Of a stretch of DNA of 64,000 nucleotides, positions 34,086 to 44,979 are shown piece after piece (within the stretch, counting starts at the first letter, position 1; each line of letters opens with the position of its first letter). The stretch comes from Aquanectria penicillioides (Eukaryota; Ascomycota; Sordariomycetes; Hypocreales; Nectriaceae). Below the pieces are notes generated by a model. The model had not been told where the DNA came from and made no database searches. It saw nothing but the letters and a program-made list of their open reading frames with translations. The position numbers and the translations under genes were made by a program. Location: positions 6,448,001 to 6,512,000 of the forward strand of contig PYIU01000003.1 of the NCBI GenBank assembly GCA_003415625.1. The letters are read 5' to 3'.

Positions 34086-35197
34086 GAGCATTGTCGAGAA
34101 CTCGAGAACCCCTTAGAAGCACGTGCCACTGTTGTTCAGCTGCTCTCATTGATCCGCTGTGCAAACCCCTTCGACATCCCCGTCCCATCTGGCATTGCAA
34201 GTGCCGCCCCCTGCTACCGAAAAAAATGCGACCCAGCACAGCGCATCCCCACAGCCACTCACACTGCCCAATGCCAGGAGCACACTTACATCGCCATCCC
34301 CCACTTCCCCACCAACTTTCCCCCTCACTCCCGACGTCCCCTCCAAACTACACGCTGTGACATCCGTTCCGCTGTCAGCGTCAGCAACACAAGCAATGTG
34401 GGTGCTGGGTATTCAAGTGCGGAGCACGCGCGTGGTCATTAAGTAATCTGGCTACCCACTGGCTCTTGCCGCGCCCAAGCACCTTCTCGTCACTGTTCTC
34501 CTCCCAAGGGTGTCAAATTGACATGAGAACCCAACAGTGACGGCGTCCCCGCGGCGGCTGGGAGCGTCAGGCGGGTCTGGGGAAGAGCTTCTCATGAGGA
34601 TAAACGTTTAACCCACCAATGCCCCTCCATGGGCAGTTCTCTTGTCGTCAGGATATGTCTTTTCACACACACTTACAATCTAGGCCCCAAGTCCCGTTGC
34701 ACCGCGTCGTCTTGCTGCTCTAGAGCCCGTCTGTTTGGCTGTTCCCGTCACCAATTCCAAAATCCTCAGGCTGCTCTTCCGCGGCTCCATTAACCGGCCT
34801 CCGACTTTAACTGACCCCGTTCTGGCTGGACGACATTGCCGCCGCTTCTCGCCGGATCCCTCCACTCACATTCCCGATCCGTTCCCCTTTTCAGTTACCC
34901 TCCTCTACTTGCCGTTTTTTGGTCCCGCGCATCTGTTGCAATCTGCATTTCGTCCGTACAGGTAGCTTTTTTTCCCCTTCTCGCGTCATACCCCGGTCTC
35001 TCTAGACACCAAGTCGGCACATGATACGGCATCTCGTCAATCGTCATCGGCTTCGCCTCTCATCGTTCCTACACCCCCACAAACTCTCTCCTTCTTCCAG
35101 TTTTCCGCTCTCTTCCTCTCTCTCCTCTACTTCTCCCATCCCCGAGTCCTTTTCATTTTCTTCTAAAAGATCCTTTGCCTCGACCCGTCCCGTCACC

Positions 35198-36482
35198 ATG
35201 CCTGTTCATCATCTCATGGTTGGTACCTGGACCCCTCCAGGTGCCATCTTCACTTTCGCCTTTGACGATGAGAAGCTCACTCTCGAGCTTGTCAAGCGCA
35301 CCGAGATTGCTTACGACGAGGCCATCTCGTGGATGACTTTCAACGTAAGTGATTTGAACCCCACTCGCGCAACTGTTGTGTTTTCAGCCCAATTGCGCCA
35401 GTTAGCTAACTGCAGTGAAAATAGCATACCAAAAACACCATTTATGGCGCTGCTATGAAGAAGTGGTCGAGCTACGCAGTTGAGTCGCCTGAGAAGATTG
35501 TCCACCAAGTTTCCCACCCCATGCTTCACGACTGTATGTATCAAACCGCATTCATTTTCTCATTTTGCCTCCCCCCTCCCCCTGCAGTTCGTTTTCGTTG
35601 GGTCATTTTCCTAACATTACTCGCACAGCCAATGCCTCACTCGCCACCACCAACACCCGCGCAATCTTCCTCCTCGCCGCCCAGAAGCCCCCCCATGCCG
35701 TCTACTGCAACCCGTTCTACGACCATGCCGGCCATGGCGCCGTCTTCACCACCGATCCCAAGACGGGCGCCCTGGTTGAAAACGTCCAGAACTATGAGTA
35801 CCAGCCCAACTCGGGCATCCACGGCATGGTCTTTGACCCCTCCGAGACCTACCTCTACTCCGCCGACCTGCGCGCCAATAAGCTCTGGGTCCACAAGCGC
35901 CGGTCTGCCGAGGACCCGGCCGTCGACCTCGTTGGCTCCGTCGACTGCCCCGAACCTCGCGATCACCCCCGTTGGGTTGCCATGCACCCCACGGGCAACT
36001 ATCTCTACGCCCTGATGGAGAAGGGCAACCGCATTCGCGAGTACCTCGTCGACCCCGAGACTCACATGCCCGTTTACACCCACCGCCACTGGCCCTTGAT
36101 CCCGCCCGGCATCCCGGAATCCGACCGCTGGACCCAGTATCGTGCCGACGTGTGCACCCTGTCCAGCTCCGGTCGCTACCTTTTTGCCTCGTCGCGAGCC
36201 AACAAGTTCGAGCTGACCGGCTACGTCGCCGCCTTCAAGCTCAGCGACTCCGGCTCCGTCGAGCGCCAGATTCTCCTGAACCCAACCCCGACCAGCGGCG
36301 GCCACAGCAACGCCGTCTCGCCGTCTCCTTGGACCGACGAGTGGGTCGCCATCACCGACGACCAGGAGGGATGGTTGGAGATTTACCGCTGGAAGGACGA
36401 GTTCCTTGCCCGCGTGGCCAGGGTCCGAGTCCCCGAGCCTGGCTTTGGCATGAACGCCATCTGGCAAACTCCTGCCGCCTAA
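35198..36482 (+). CDS. 3-carboxy-cis,cis-muconate cyclase (CMLE, beta-propeller)
   Basis: This eukaryotic-type carboxymuconate lactonizing enzyme converts 3-carboxy-cis,cis-muconate to its lactone in the protocatechuate branch of the beta-ketoadipate pathway. It is a seven-bladed beta-propeller unrelated to bacterial CMLEs. The 369-residue product begins MPVHHLMVGTWTPPGAIF and keeps blocks known from the Neurospora enzyme: KRTEIAYDEAISWMTF, YGAAMKKWSS, GIHGMVFDP, DHPRWVAMHPTG, FASSRANKFEL, TSGGHSNAVSP and AITDDQEGWLE. Introns are 35345-35424 (80 bp) and 35534-35628 (95 bp). I chose the start at 35198 by family alignment. An in-frame ATG at 35021 would add 59 residues rich in Ser/Arg/His, ending KRSFASTRPVT, which looks like a mitochondrial presequence. 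The frame is intact. Confidence 0.93.
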
Positions 36483-36911
36483 GCAGTCGAATCTCGCATC
36501 TAGTGGGGAGTGGGGGTACTCAAAATAGAGCAAAATACAAAAAGGACTTGGAGCCTCTCGGGACATAGAATGAGGGGAAACCCTAGATCACTTGGAAGAA
36601 GCCGGCTACCATGCATGGCATGTTTGTTGATAGAAGTTAAACGCCAATGAATTATGAAACATTTATAAGAATCCTTGACCTCCATGAAGAACAAGCTCTT
36701 GAAGAGTCGCAACCATCTACCAGGGGAGTATGATGTTTTCTCAAACTCAACCCAGGTTGTTAATACACAAGGATACCATCCTATCATACCTATAAGGACT
36801 ATCGCGTAACCCGAACTTCCCAGAAGCCCTACTCTCCTCCCTGCTGTTTCGATATACCTGTTACACAATGCTTTCCAATCCTCTTTGGCTCTGTGCATCA
36901 ATTTTGTTCGA
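36483..36911. other. convergent 3' region between CMLE and CNNM-type genes
   Basis: This 429-bp interval lies between two convergent stop codons. It holds the 3' UTRs only, as far as can be seen. Confidence 0.6.
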
Positions 36912-38783
36912 TCAATTTTTTCCTCCTGTGGAATTCCCATTCACTTTGTGTGAATCATCATGATCATCTTCTACTGCCACATCATTGTGATGGGATAATA
37001 ATAACGGGGTGTTTTCGTTGGCATTCGCTGAGGTCAAAGCGCCGATATGCGGACCTAGGTGGGGGGTTGCCTTGTTGACAGCGTCAAGACCTTGCTTGAT
37101 CTTGAAAACACTGCCACGAGTATTGCTGAGTGGGTTGGCGGCTCGGTTGGCGGGTCCCAGTTTGAGATGTTGCCTCATCTCATCCAGGTTAGCCTTGACC
37201 AAAACTGGAGGACCTTGGACACCGCCATCCGACGTTCTTCGCTTCATGTGAATCGCAGTCTTCGCAGACCCATGGAACCCTCCCTCGTAGTTGCTGTGAC
37301 AAGAACCCACGATAGGCTCATTGGTCTTGTCAGGTTGGACATCAATCAGCATTGGAGCTTCGGCAATGTGCCTGGTTTCGCAGGCTGCCGTAATTGGGGC
37401 TTCAATGTGATGCTGGTGGAGTCGGCGGGCTCGGGGCGCGGGAGTTAGGCGCCGAATTGCTTTGTGCACGTCAACGTAAACATCCGACTCATCGACGATT
37501 TCCCTAAGAAGCATGTTAGTGATCGATTTAGCGCAGATGGCGATTTTTTTCGACTTACTCTCCAATTAGCTCCTCAATCACATCTTCTAGTGTAACGACA
37601 CCCAAGGCACCATGATCTGAACCAGGAAATTCCGAAACGAGAACCATATGCGACTTGCCCTCCTGGAAAAAATTGATGATATCAAGGCAGCTCGTCTCTG
37701 GCCTCGTCTCCACAATAGCACCGAGTGGGACATCGCGAACAGGGATTTGATCCTCTGGGTCATAGGTGATGAGCGTCTTGACCAAAAGCATGCCGACAAA
37801 ATCGTTAGGGCTTCCTGAACGGTAGATAGGAATTCTCGAGTATCCAGATGACAAAATATCATCCATAGTCTTCTCGTCCAAGACATGGTCCTCTGATAGT
37901 GTGTAGACATCGGCCATGGGAGTCATGACCTCGGCAACAGGCTTATCCTTCAAATCCAAAACAGCGGTAATGATGGTAACCTCATCCTGGTTAAGTCGCT
38001 CGGAAAGTTCGCCCAGGGATTTGTGCAGCGTGACAAGCGTCTTCAATCCGCTCTTCTTGTAGACGGTACCATGGTCCTCGCCGAGAATCCAGTCAAGAAG
38101 CTTCGCGATAGGATATGAGATCGGGCCGGTGAGATACATGAGCGCAATGACGGGTTGAGACATGTAGCCGCCGATAGGAAGGCCATATCGAACGCAAACA
38201 GACTGGGGGACGATTTCACCAAAGATAACTTTGTGAGTGATTAGCAAACTTGTTAGAGCAGTGTAACCACATAGATCCACGCGTACCAATAAGAACAGTG
38301 CTGCCTACAACGGCCGCAACACCGCCGCCCAGGGTCCTGTCCAAAACAACGGGCAGCGATTCGTTGACAATGACGTTGGAGAGGAGAAGCGTAACCAAAA
38401 CCCAATGTTTTCCTCGATTTAACAATTTGAGAACTCGCTTCGCGTTCCGATGTTGAGGTTCTGAGGGATCGCCCGACAGAACCTGCAGGTAGATGCTATC
38501 TTGGCCCATCAGGCTTGGCAATGTTAGCAATCACGAGGCCAAGAGTGAAGAAGGGGCGGGCATACGCAATGGTCAATCCGGCAAAAACACCACCGAGCAA
38601 CACCAAGGCCATTGAAGCCACACCGAGCACCCAGAGGGGCGCAACCTCGTGTTCGGCCTCCGGAGCGTCAACATCTCGCTTCATGAGGGGGTGTGCGGCG
38701 GCAGCAGAGAGGCCGGTGCCAAGGATTCGGCCGATGCCCAGCACTGCAGGGCGGAAGGCGTTATATCTCGCTGTTCGTCGCAT
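36912..38783 (-). CDS. CNNM/Mam3-type membrane protein (DUF21 and CBS pair)
   Basis: The family (yeast Mam3, animal CNNM) resides in vacuolar or plasma membranes and influences Mg2+/Mn2+ homeostasis. Four exons give 568 residues, with introns 38514-38565 (52 bp), 38229-38286 (58 bp) and 37504-37558 (55 bp). The N-terminus is signal-like ([21 protein letters not shown]). The DUF21 membrane part spans about 50-230, with [46 protein letters not shown] and [14 protein letters not shown], each block joining correctly across an intron. The CBS pair starts near residue 249 ([15 protein letters not shown]) and ends near 371 ([15 protein letters not shown]). The tail of about 195 residues is hydrophilic and ends [12 protein letters not shown], a leucine-based sorting-like signal that would suit vacuolar targeting. 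The frame is intact. Confidence 0.9.
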
Positions 38784-40071
38784 TGTTCGAGTCTTCGACG
38801 GGGCGGTATATCTCAACTGAAAAGCGTGTAGCGAAGGAGCGCAGGATGATGAATGTGGGAGAGCGATAGTAGGTTGATTGGTGTCGTAACCTCGCTCAGT
38901 CGCTCACTCGATGACGCGAGAACCGAAGCCAAGAACTCGGTCCCCGCGATAACGGTTTGCTGGTATGCAGAGTTTGCGGCAGTGCCCGTAACTTGCGCCG
39001 GCGTGCGTAAAGTATGATGGGATGCAGTCGCGCAGGAAGCAGCGGGGTCGATTGAGTCGGGCGGGTATCGCGACCCTTTCGCACCGGTGGCGGGGAGTGG
39101 TGATGGAACGATGGAGTTCAATCCAGAAGACGGAAGCGAAGAAAAGAATCGGGTGGGACGGATGTATTGGGGGAAGGTAATGAGACGAGCGATACGTACT
39201 AGGGCCGGGACAGGGCAATGACGGGCTCGCCAAAGGGAACTATGACGCCAACAAGGTGAGCTCGCAGCAGCTTACGGAGCCCCGTGATTGGTGACTAGCA
39301 CGTTAGTCCCAGGGTCCGAATCCCCCGGTGCATCCAGCACAGTCCGCGACTCCGTTCTTCGTAAAGGCCTGCAGGGCTCTCCCCACTACAAGCCAGTGAA
39401 CGTTGGGGGCGTCCTGCGCTACTGTGATACTGCACTACATTGCTGTGCTGCCCGCGGCTTAGGTACCCTACTGCCTGAAAGGCCTCTGGATAGAGAGGCC
39501 TGGCTAGTACCTAGCACGCCTGGGCAGGCTAGCCACCACAGGCGAGAAGCCGAACTGCCGGCCCTGGAGCTAATCGCCTGGCCTGGTTCCCCCCCCCCCC
39601 GGTCGGGTTCGGTAACCACGCTATCACGGACTGTGCAATCTTATGGGCTGGGCTGGGCTGGGCCATGTAAGCGCAAAGGCAACGACTTAGATCGCGAGAA
39701 GCAACAAAGTTTGATCGGATCTATGTGAAGCACCGACACGGTACTTGGGTCTCTTTAGGTCCAAGGGTGTCACGCGACCAGATGCCCGCATCGTGCAACG
39801 AGGGAACACGAGACGATGGCGGCGGTGTGATCCTCAGGCAAACGAAGGCCCTCGGCTTGTAGCAGCGCAGGTACAGGGCAATGCTTCCGCAGGGTGATGG
39901 CCCGGCATGGCATGGCATGGCATGTCCCATAATAAAATTGCTCATGTTGATTATCTTCCTGTACTGCACGAATCTGGTAGAATCCACCGAGACGCGTGCG
40001 AGACATCCCTGGACTGTGGGCTTTGGGACTGATACCACTGCCGCTGGAATTGGCTCTTGTTTCTCACTCCC
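38784..40071. other. intergenic region between PGDH and the CNNM-type gene
   Basis: This 1.3-kb interval holds the CNNM-type promoter on its left and the PGDH 3' end on its right. It contains a C12 run at 39589-39600 and a ggcat x4 repeat near 39904-39923. No gene is supported. Confidence 0.6.
39589..39600 (+). repeat. C12 homopolymer
   Basis: Twelve consecutive Cs, followed by ggtcgg. The exact length should not be trusted. Confidence 0.95.
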
Positions 40072-41808
40072 TCAGAGCTTGACCAGACTCACGTCCAAGA
40101 CACCTTCGGAATTCCTTAGCCCGTCCATTACCTCGCTACTCACGGGCCCCAGCACGCCCAGGATCATCAGCGCCTCGTGGCCCTTGACCTTGTGTCCGTC
40201 CACCGGCCCGTCCACCGATGCCGTCTGCTCCATCTGCTGTTCGTGCGGGTCGAGACTCGCGACCTGCATGAATTTGATGTTGATACCATGGGCCCCTAGC
40301 ACCATTCCCACGCCTCCAATCTTGCCCGGCTCGTCGTAGTTGTGCAGGATGATAAGAGTCCCCTCGGGTGTAAAGGCTCCGTTGAACCGATCCAGTTTGG
40401 AAATATACGCGCGCTCATCGGATGCGTAGCCTTCGATAACCTGCTCTGTCCCACCGCTTCCGGCTTCGTGGGACCGCAGCGTCACCAAGTTGGCAAACGC
40501 CGGCTGCTTCTCTTCGCGAGAGTGCGTCTCGCTGATCACGATTCCCTTTTCCTTGGCGATAAGCGTCGCGTTCACAATATTGACATGTGAGTCACTGAAG
40601 GACGCCACCAGCCCTTTCACAAGTGCTGCATACAGTGGTTTGGTGTTTGGCATGCCGGCCAAGTCGCCGTGATAAATGAGTTCGAATCGCCTCCCACCCA
40701 TCATGCCTCCCTTGGTACGCACGAAATGCTGCGTGTACAACCGTCCCATCTTCTCGACAAGCTGCACCGACGGCTGAAGCTTGAGGTACTCCTCGGGGAG
40801 AATGATGGGCGCGTTGACTGCGCTCGTAGGGAGGCCCCCTCGAAGAATCTCGAGCACCTGCTTACACACATCCATAGACACGTTCTCCTGTGCCTCTACT
40901 GTCGATGCTCCGAGATGGGGAGATGCGACCACTTTGGGGTGCTTGCTGAGCTGCGCAGCTATTGAATCTGGCTTCAGAGGTTCTGAGGACCAGACGTCAA
41001 TACCGGCTCCCGCAATCCATCCCTCGTCCAAGGCCTTTAGCAGCGCGGCCTCGTTGTACACACCACCTCGTGCGACGTTGAGCACCCGGGCCGTTTTCTT
41101 CATCTTTTTGAACTCGTCTTCCCCTATGAGGTCCAACGTCGTGGCCAGGAGCGGCGTATGAATGGTCAGGAAGTCGACCACGGGAAGGAGTTCTTGTAAG
41201 CCCGAGACAAGCTTGACACCCGCATGACGGGCAATATCGGCGCTGGCATAGGGGTCAACTGCCACAACCTCCATGCCTAGACCCTTTGCCATTCGAGCGA
41301 CATTCATCCCAACCTTACCAAGGCCAATAATTCCCAGTGTCTTACGGCCAACCTCGACGCCGACGAGCTTGCTGCGTTCCCACAGCCCATCCTTGACAGT
41401 TCCGTCGGCACGACCCAGATTTCGGGCCGTCGCCAAGAGAAGTGCGACGGTGTGTTCTGCTGCTGCAAGGATGTTGCCTGAGGGAGAATTGACTACGATA
41501 ATTCCCTGGGTGGTCGCGGCGGCAACATCAATGTTGTCGACGCCAACGCCAGCTCGGGCGACGACCCGGAGCTTTCTCCCTGCCTGTAATACGCTTGCCG
41601 TGACCTGGGTCTCGGAACGCACAATGAGGCCGTGGTACTGAGGAATCAGAGAGATAATATCATCAGCCGAGAGCCCGAGGCGATTGTCAACGTCAAAGTG
41701 GGGATTGAGAAGGGCCAGGCCGTCCGGCGAGAGCTTCTCAGGCACCAGAATCCGGGGCCGGGTCGGGTTCGCCGACGCCGGAGGATCAAAGGTAGCAGAC
41801 GGAGCCAT
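40072..41808 (-). CDS. D-3-phosphoglycerate dehydrogenase, long form (ACT domain)
   Basis: This is the first enzyme of the phosphorylated serine pathway, oxidising 3-phosphoglycerate with NAD. A single exon encodes 578 residues. The NAD-binding fold has GLGKVG at 162-167 followed by D185. The catalytic triad of the D-2-hydroxyacid dehydrogenase family is visible: R247 (NVARGG), E276 (SSEP) and H298 (PHLGAST). A middle ASB-type domain follows, then a C-terminal ACT domain from about 505 (LHNYDEPGKIGGVGMVLG), the usual serine feedback site. The domain set is that of the long form of animals and many bacteria, not the shorter layout of yeast Ser3/Ser33. It has no intron, unlike most of its neighbours. 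A TGACTCA (Gcn4/CPC1-type) motif lies at 42671-42677, some 860 bp upstream. Confidence 0.95.
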   Translation of the reverse strand: MAPSATFDPPASANPTRPRILVPEKLSPDGLALLNPHFDVDNRLGLSADDIISLIPQYHGLIVRSETQVTASVLQAGRKLRVVARAGVGVDNIDVAAATTQGIIVVNSPSGNILAAAEHTVALLLATARNLGRADGTVKDGLWERSKLVGVEVGRKTLGIIGLGKVGMNVARMAKGLGMEVVAVDPYASADIARHAGVKLVSGLQELLPVVDFLTIHTPLLATTLDLIGEDEFKKMKKTARVLNVARGGVYNEAALLKALDEGWIAGAGIDVWSSEPLKPDSIAAQLSKHPKVVASPHLGASTVEAQENVSMDVCKQVLEILRGGLPTSAVNAPIILPEEYLKLQPSVQLVEKMGRLYTQHFVRTKGGMMGGRRFELIYHGDLAGMPNTKPLYAALVKGLVASFSDSHVNIVNATLIAKEKGIVISETHSREEKQPAFANLVTLRSHEAGSGGTEQVIEGYASDERAYISKLDRFNGAFTPEGTLIILHNYDEPGKIGGVGMVLGAHGINIKFMQVASLDPHEQQMEQTASVDGPVDGHKVKGHEALMILGVLGPVSSEVMDGLRNSEGVLDVSLVKL

Positions 41809-44800
41809 CCTGGTAGGTCGTTCCTAGTTGATGTGACTAAGAATCTCCTAATAAGTGGAGTGACGATGTAAGAGATGGAGAAATGTTGTGAGATGGGACT
41901 AAAGTGAAGGTGTGTACTAAAGGAGGGCAGAGAGAGGGAGGAATCATGATGACATCAAGGGCAATATAAGCTCCCTCATCCCCCGCTTCTTGCTTGCGTC
42001 CTCCGTTGTAGGAGCAAAACTTAGAGACACTCCGCCACTTCTCAAGCCGTGCCCAATCCTAACTGGCCTTTGCTAACCGACCGAACGGGGACAATCAGGC
42101 CTCAGATGCAAAGGCCTGTTAAAGGACACCGCGGCCATGCAATATCCCGTCCCGAGACCTCGACTAATAGCCATTACCCTAAGTTCCCCACGCCGAGGGG
42201 GCTCATGTTTTAAAGCCTCATCGGAGCGGGCGGCGCGCGGGGGTACTCTCCCCAACCGTCTGCGGGCTGAGAAACAACGTCGTGAGATGTGACAAGGTTG
42301 TGCAAAGCAAAATCGTTCTTCTCTCTCTGACGCGGGGGCGGATGATGACGATGGGCAAGTTAGTGCAAAGGTGAGAGGGGTTGACGAACCGCGGGGAGAA
42401 ACCTTAGCCTCTCCCCACCCCCTCATTGTCTTCCCCATGTAAATGTTGAACTACTGCAAGCCACGACCCGTCGTGGGGATCGAGTGGACGGTTTTCTATT
42501 TCCCCCCCGTGCCACAACATCGATGCTGCCCTCCCTTCCGCGGCAGCCGGCAATTGGCACAGGCTTCATGCGTGGGAGCCTCTGAGCCTCTCGCTGGCAG
42601 GCGGCGCCTCAAGGCTCCATTGTCGCCCCCTTCGGGAGAGGGGGGGTGGGATGGATGCGAAGTCGTTGCATGACTCACGAACCGGAGGGCACATCGCTTT
42701 GTTCATCGTAGTATCACTGAGAGAGAAGTTTCTTGACCGTCTCCGGGCTCTCGTCCACTCAGCGGTATTTCCTGCATGGATGACTCCCTCCCTATATTGC
42801 TTTTTGTGGCGGTAAGACTGCACCTTGTCGGGCTTTTTGGCAGTGATCCTGCTCAGAAAATCTCTCTCCTCATGCACGATCCAAGATCCGAGGCGGACTG
42901 CGAGAAGCACTCGTTCTATGGTTGGTGGAGGTGCATTTCCCAAGTCACCAGATAGGACTTGACTGGGCATGTGAGGTCCAGCGGCTCATCCCCCCCACCC
43001 AGGCGATATCCCTCTTGGAGAAAAGAGACCCGTGCAACAATTGGATCAGACTTGCGTCCCCTTGTAACGGCATTTTTTACGTTTGTGACCAAGTAACCAA
43101 TTGGTCTTGCCAATGGCGCACACATCATTGGATGGTACCTCCAAAGAACGACTTCTTTATTCCGCGATAATCGTGGTTGAAAAATTATAGCCAACACCAA
43201 ACTCAATGCGACTAAATCTTAGGCTGCACGGATGAAGTCAATTCTGCCATGCGAACCACGCTTTTCACCCTATTGCTATTGAGTTGACGATATGAGAGTG
43301 GCATGGGTGCAATGGGGGTTCTTTATGTTCTAGAGGTATTACCAAGAACATACAATCATCTAGGATCTACGGTTTAGTTTCATTTCGAGTATTTCTGGGC
43401 CACACTGGGGAGAACTGGCCATTCTGGGTGGTCAAAATGAAGTGAGGAGGGATTTGAGGTAGAACGGCAAAAGCCTCATTGGGTAACGCGCACTAGGAAT
43501 CAGCGAAAAATGGGGGACATCAAGGCAATCATCAGCCTTGGTCAGAAGAGGAGCCTCTTTTCTCACACATCAGCTCCCCAGGGCCGTGTGGCTTTATAGG
43601 CAATTCTAGCTAAATCTTTGAAATTCAACAATTGTACAGGTTCAAGGACAGTGACTATCATGAAGTCGCAGTTTGGTATCATCCACATTGTCCTGAAAAT
43701 GCGCTGGTTCAGGAGGCTCATGAACCGCGCGCCACATCACTTTGACTTCATCGCAAATTGAATATTATATAGCGAATGAGGGGGATGAATTCCAGACATG
43801 AATAAACTTAAGAAGAAAAAAATATAAACCAGAGAAGCAGACGTCAGTGACGGAAAATTGGAAGGCGGAGGGAAATATCGGCAACAAAATAAAACGGCAA
43901 ACTGGGCCAAATCACCAAAATAGAAAATCAGCAAATGTCCAGCCAAAATTGATCAACCAGAAGTACCCAAAAGAAACTGAAAAACGTCGAACAGAATGTG
44001 TACTCGGGGTCCTCGGCTAGGCAGTCTTGGTGCGTTCCTTAGACCGATCAGCCAGCCGAGGCGGTTGACTCGGTGCTGATGGATGATCTATAGCAGGAGG
44101 CGCCCAAGAAATGGAACGCTGGTAGCAACAGACTCGAGATGGTAGAGTGGCCATGAGCGCTCAGTGAAGTGTGTAAGAACATCGATTAAGTCAGGTTTTG
44201 AGAAGTACTGAGTGAGCCACGAGGTTTGACACTGGTAACTCAAACACCGACCCAATTTCCCATTTTCTTAATTTAGCTGTTCTCTAATCATGGATTTTGA
44301 AAAAGCCATGAGTTCAAATACTGGCCTAGTAGTAGGTATGAAATACTCGAAGAAAAGCTTGGAGTGATGCTTGTGCAAGTTGGACTACATGCGATGAAGC
44401 TTCATAGGCGCGCTTTAAACCGATAAATATCACGAATACTTGGTGAATAGAGCCAAAGGTTTTGTGATGCCAACTTAGGAGAGCTAAATGGTGTATTGAC
44501 GACAACGTCACTTCCGAATATGAATTCAGCCAGTAACCTCACATTCAGGCCAGAATTAGCACTGTAAATTCTCAGTCCTAGCTCTTAGGCATCTAAAGAA
44601 TCGTTATTGGACCTTCACGGACTGGTTGATCCCGAGAGAAGCTCAATGATACCTTATCTTCAGAGCGAGAGCTTTGGGTCATGGCTGGCTAGGCAGACGC
44701 GAAGCTCATTGTGATAACAGGGTTGTAAACAATCATGGTTCAAAGCGAACTCGATGTGGCGAAATCTAAGGCCGTAGAGCCTGGCGCATGTCAAGTTATT

Positions 44801-44979
44801 TTTGGTGCGGAGTTTGTTGTGGATGGGGAACCGTCCGCAATAACTTTCGGTTTTCTCATATCGAGAGAGAGCTGAATCTATCTTGTCTGATAAAGCATCG
44901 TGGCCAATTCCAGTCTGTATATTCTTTTCATGTACGCACTAGTTACAATCTACGTAATTGCTACACCACCATTCCCACC
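41809..44979. other. 3.2-kb intergenic region upstream of PGDH
   Basis: The left 700 bp serve as PGDH promoter and leader. From about 43150 to 44950 the DNA is AT-rich and carries no recognisable coding sequence. The right end holds the 3' UTR of glyoxalase I. Confidence 0.5.
42671..42677. promoter_or_regulatory. TGACTCA motif (Gcn4/CPC1-type) upstream of PGDH
   Basis: A perfect palindromic TGACTCA lies about 860 bp upstream of the PGDH start. CPC1/Gcn4 activates amino-acid genes through this motif, but the distance is large and a 7-bp match is expected by chance every few kilobases. Confidence 0.2.

Larger units (their letters stand above)
31030..35197. other. divergent 4.2-kb intergenic region
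   Basis: This region separates the divergent GBD/FH3 gene and the carboxymuconate cyclase gene. About 32000-33700 is AT-rich with no recognisable coding remnants. A degenerate three-copy repeat (units of about 43-48 bp) lies at 33971-34085. The last several hundred bases, from about 34700, are C/T-rich and form the cyclase leader. No gene is supported. Confidence 0.5.

Noticed and set aside
33755..34360. Open frame of 201 codons before the CMLE leader
   Set aside because: It spans a degenerate tandem repeat, is Pro/Ser/His-rich and shows no recognisable motif.
35637..36566. Long open frame (309 codons) on the minus strand across the CMLE exon
   Set aside because: It is antisense to a clearly conserved enzyme and Gly/Val-rich in the way such shadows are.
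39300..39345. tRNA-like B-box (ggtccgaatcc)
   Set aside because: The T-arm does not pair well and no matching A-box, anticodon arm or acceptor stem could be found.
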